This document shows positions 61,847-64,000 of a stretch of 64,000 bases of DNA, piece by piece. The stretch spans positions 124,001 through 188,000 of the forward strand of contig JAUXYP010000006.1 in the NCBI GenBank assembly GCA_030694265.1, in the 5' to 3' direction. The DNA is from Sulfuricurvum sp. Its GTDB lineage: Bacteria > Campylobacterota > Campylobacteria > Campylobacterales > Sulfurimonadaceae. The notes beneath the pieces were generated by a model. The model did no database searches and had not been told where the DNA came from. It saw nothing but the letters and a program-made list of their open reading frames with translations. How positions within the stretch are numbered: position 1 is the stretch's first letter; each line of letters begins with the position of its first letter. The translations under genes were made by a program, and so were the position numbers.

Positions 61847-63604
61847 ATGGAACCGCTGCACTCAATCTATCACTATTACCTTGATGTATTAGACATCGCT
61901 TTTCAACCCATTGTTGATATTCATTCCGGAGAACTTTTCGGGGTAGAAGCTCTTTTAAGAGGGACGGATACCCTTGGCTTTGAGTCGATTGAATCCTTTT
62001 TTGATCGCTTGTATGAAGAGAATACCCTCTACACTTTTGATCTTGCTCTTCGTGAAAAAGTGATCAAGAAATTTTGTACGATTGCCTCTTACCAAGGGAT
62101 CAAGCTTTTTTATAATCTTGACAATCGTCTTTTTGGAATGGGGGATTTCTCCAAGGGTAATACCTCGAGGATATTGAAACGTTATGGTTTGGATCATAAC
62201 AGCATCGTATTTGAACTCTCAGAACACCATGAAATTGGAAATATTGATAATTTCGTGAGTCTTATGAGCCACTACCGACATGAAGGCTATTGTGTTGCTA
62301 TTGATGATTTTGGAATTGGTCAGTCGGGATTCAAAATGCTTTATCATGCTACCCCCAATATTATTAAAATCGATCGATTCTTTTTAAGTAATATCGACAG
62401 TGACCCCAAAAAAAAGCTGTTGGCCCGTAATATGGTTCAGTTATCAACATTGATGGGATGTCGTGTAATTGCTGAGGGGGTAGAAACTCAATCCGAGTTG
62501 TTGGTATGCAAAGAAATAGGGTGTCATCTGGTACAAGGCTATTTTATACAAAAACCAACATGTGAATGTTCACAATTACGTTTGCAGTACGCTGATATTA
62601 GTGGGCTTACGTTGCTGGAGAAGCGAATATCCGGTGATCAAAATATTATACGCAAACGATTGGAAATACTGGAAACCGTATACATAAGTGACCCAATGGA
62701 TATGGTTGTTGAGAAGTTCAAAGTGGATCAAGAACTCTCTTTGATCCCTGTACTTGATAAGCAAGGCTCTCCTGTAGGAATAGTGCATGAACATCGTTTA
62801 AAAGCAATTATTTATTCACAATTTGGAAGATCGCTGATTCAGAATAACTCTTCAAACTTCTCCGTACTGGAAACCTATGTGGAGCGTATACCGGTTGTGG
62901 ACGTTACCATGTCACTTGAAACGATTGTGGAGCTCTATTCACAATCAGACAGTGCCCCGGGAGTCTTGGTGATTGAATCTTCCAAATACATTGGTTATTT
63001 GAGTGCACGTGTCATGATTGAAGCAGTCCATGAACGTAATTTGATACGAGCCCGTGATCAAAATCCACTCAGCCGGCTTCCGGGAAACTTTATGATCAAT
63101 GAACACATTGCACACTCTTTTGACTCAGAAGAGAAAAGTGTATTTTGTTATTTTGATTTTGACCATTTTAAACCTTTCAATGATCACTATGGATTTCGTA
63201 ATGGAGATAGGGTTATTGTTTTATTTGCTGAACTGATGCACAAAATTTTCTTGAATCAGTCTTTTATTGGCCATATCGGGGGAGATGACTTTTTTGCCGG
63301 TACATCGATTAAAGATGAAGGTATGTTGGATGAGTTTTGTGCGTCTGTACGAAAACTGATTCACCAATTTAGTGAGGATGTCCGTGAATTTTACAGTCAA
63401 GAAGACCGTGAACGAGGATGTATTTTAGCCGAAGATCGTGAAGGTGCTGTAAGACAGTTTGATCTGCTAAGTGTCAGTGCAGTCATTGTCTATAAAGGCA
63501 TTAATTCATCAATACAGTCACCCGAACAACTTCAAAAAATATTTGCCATAGAAAAGAAAAATGCCAAACGCTCTCCCGAACATCTCTGTTTGATTATTGA
63601 TTAA
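61847..63604 (+). CDS. EAL-CBS-GGDEF cyclic-di-GMP protein
   Basis: A 585-residue cytoplasmic protein. The EAL domain (5-240) has the catalytic set: GVEALLRG, FYNLDNR, FELSEH, IDDFGIG, IKIDRFF, AEGVETQ and QGYFIQKP, so c-di-GMP hydrolysis is expected. Two CBS repeats (about 270-385) may bind adenylates. The GGDEF domain (about 400-580) has DFDHFKPFNDHYGFRNGD and GGDDFFAG, in which the third Glu of GGDEF is Asp. ATG 61817 is possible but lies directly on the hairpin. Confidence 0.9.
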   Translation: MEPLHSIYHYYLDVLDIAFQPIVDIHSGELFGVEALLRGTDTLGFESIESFFDRLYEENTLYTFDLALREKVIKKFCTIASYQGIKLFYNLDNRLFGMGDFSKGNTSRILKRYGLDHNSIVFELSEHHEIGNIDNFVSLMSHYRHEGYCVAIDDFGIGQSGFKMLYHATPNIIKIDRFFLSNIDSDPKKKLLARNMVQLSTLMGCRVIAEGVETQSELLVCKEIGCHLVQGYFIQKPTCECSQLRLQYADISGLTLLEKRISGDQNIIRKRLEILETVYISDPMDMVVEKFKVDQELSLIPVLDKQGSPVGIVHEHRLKAIIYSQFGRSLIQNNSSNFSVLETYVERIPVVDVTMSLETIVELYSQSDSAPGVLVIESSKYIGYLSARVMIEAVHERNLIRARDQNPLSRLPGNFMINEHIAHSFDSEEKSVFCYFDFDHFKPFNDHYGFRNGDRVIVLFAELMHKIFLNQSFIGHIGGDDFFAGTSIKDEGMLDEFCASVRKLIHQFSEDVREFYSQEDRERGCILAEDREGAVRQFDLLSVSAVIVYKGINSSIQSPEQLQKIFAIEKKNAKRSPEHLCLIID

Positions 63605-63692
63605 AAGAGAAAGTTAAAACACTCTTATATTGTTTCGATTTTGTAATAATATGTATATATACTTCTTATAGAATTAACAAAAGGATAAGCAA

Positions 63693-64000
63693 GTGGGATT
63701 AATGACAAAATTCGAGCCTGAAGTACTTGAAAATACGAGAGTAGAAGATAAAGTCAACTATTTGGTTAAGTTGACGCAAATACTTGCAATCAGTGCCATT
63801 ATCGCTGGTATCATTGGAATGTTGATATCGAATTTTTCCATTCGTTCACTCAATGGAAATGCGCTTGAGCCGCTAGGGCACTTACGGTTAATAAAAGAAT
63901 CTTACGAACAAAAAGTACTTGTCTTGGCACAAGATATTGCTCATGGAAGCGTAACAGACTATTCAAAAGTATCGAATGATTTAATGCTTGAAAAAGAAAA
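63693..64000 (+). CDS. Membrane receptor, N-terminal part (probable chemoreceptor; cut by window edge)
   Basis: About 102 residues from GTG 63693, with AAGGA seven bases upstream. One membrane helix near 26-46 (LTQILAISAIIAGIIGMLIS) is followed by a helical periplasmic region (EQKVLVLAQDIAHGSVTDYS). This looks like the four-helix-bundle sensor of a methyl-accepting protein, but the signalling part lies outside the window, so a histidine kinase or cyclase is also possible. Confidence 0.6.
   Translation, partial: MGLMTKFEPEVLENTRVEDKVNYLVKLTQILAISAIIAGIIGMLISNFSIRSLNGNALEPLGHLRLIKESYEQKVLVLAQDIAHGSVTDYSKVSNDLMLEKE

Noticed and set aside
1-64000. CRISPR array, prophage or insertion sequence
   Set aside because: No regularly spaced direct repeats, integrase, transposase or phage genes were seen; all larger gaps are under about 240 bases.

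Overview
The window looks like a chromosomal segment of a Campylobacterota (epsilonproteobacterial) bacterium, most likely a free-living sulfur oxidiser of the Sulfurimonas/Sulfuricurvum type. The evidence is moderately AT-rich DNA with TATAAT -10 boxes and poorly conserved -35 boxes. Several gene orders are also typical of the group: Nif3 / C4 zinc-ribbon / waaA / RluA as in Helicobacter pylori HP0959-HP0956, ffh-rpsP-khpA-rimM-trmD-rplS, smpB-ispE-csrA-truB, and yajC-secD-secF-leuS-lptE. The genus is inferred from gene content; no 16S gene is present. I saw no tRNA, rRNA, CRISPR array, prophage or insertion sequence. Coding density is very high, and no gap between genes exceeds about 240 bases.

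Layout. 1-5120: start of ppk (cut by the window edge), then a plus-strand run of TPR protein, NYN/LOTUS protein, Nif3, zinc-ribbon protein, waaA and RluA. 5121-8743: SRP and ribosome-maturation operon. 8903-13221 (minus): smpB, ispE, csrA, truB, uvrD-type helicase. 13360-19127: LysR regulator, an unknown gene, PabC-like lyase, cysK, biotin carboxylase, lnt. 19194-31765: a long plus-strand block with the Sec translocase, leuS, lptE, a diguanylate cyclase, folC, mfd and an rRNA methyltransferase. 31772-38402 (minus): an OmpR-type two-component system followed by pgaB-pgaC-pgaD (poly-N-acetylglucosamine) and a small beta-barrel gene. 38450-41763: metallopeptidase, YmdB phosphodiesterase, MagIII-type glycosylase, tiny lipoprotein, MNT/HEPN pair, YwbE pair. 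41898-44217: cold-shock gene with a long structured leader, then a fusion of an ADP-ribosylglycohydrolase with an OvoA-type mercaptohistidine methyltransferase. 44226-47906 (minus): dnaX, murI, rho. 48105-52922: chemoreceptor, cupin, small outer-membrane protein, YchJ, rmuC, pssA. 53076-60084: porin-feoA-feoB behind two Fur-like boxes, a second two-component system, surE, tcdA. 60155-64000: chemoreceptor, EAL-CBS-GGDEF protein and the start of a third membrane receptor.

How the parts fit. Most genes are housekeeping (translation, envelope biogenesis, DNA repair). The accessory interest lies in three places. The DraG/OvoA-C fusion keeps what looks like the old start signals of the methyltransferase at the junction. 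The PNAG cluster has B, C and D but no recognisable PgaA porin; a 287-residue barrel sits in its place. A set of six genes has the -10 hexamer only 5-7 bases before the start codon, which predicts leaderless mRNAs. Cyclic-di-GMP enzymes (24977 and 61847) may feed the PNAG synthase, but that link is inference only.
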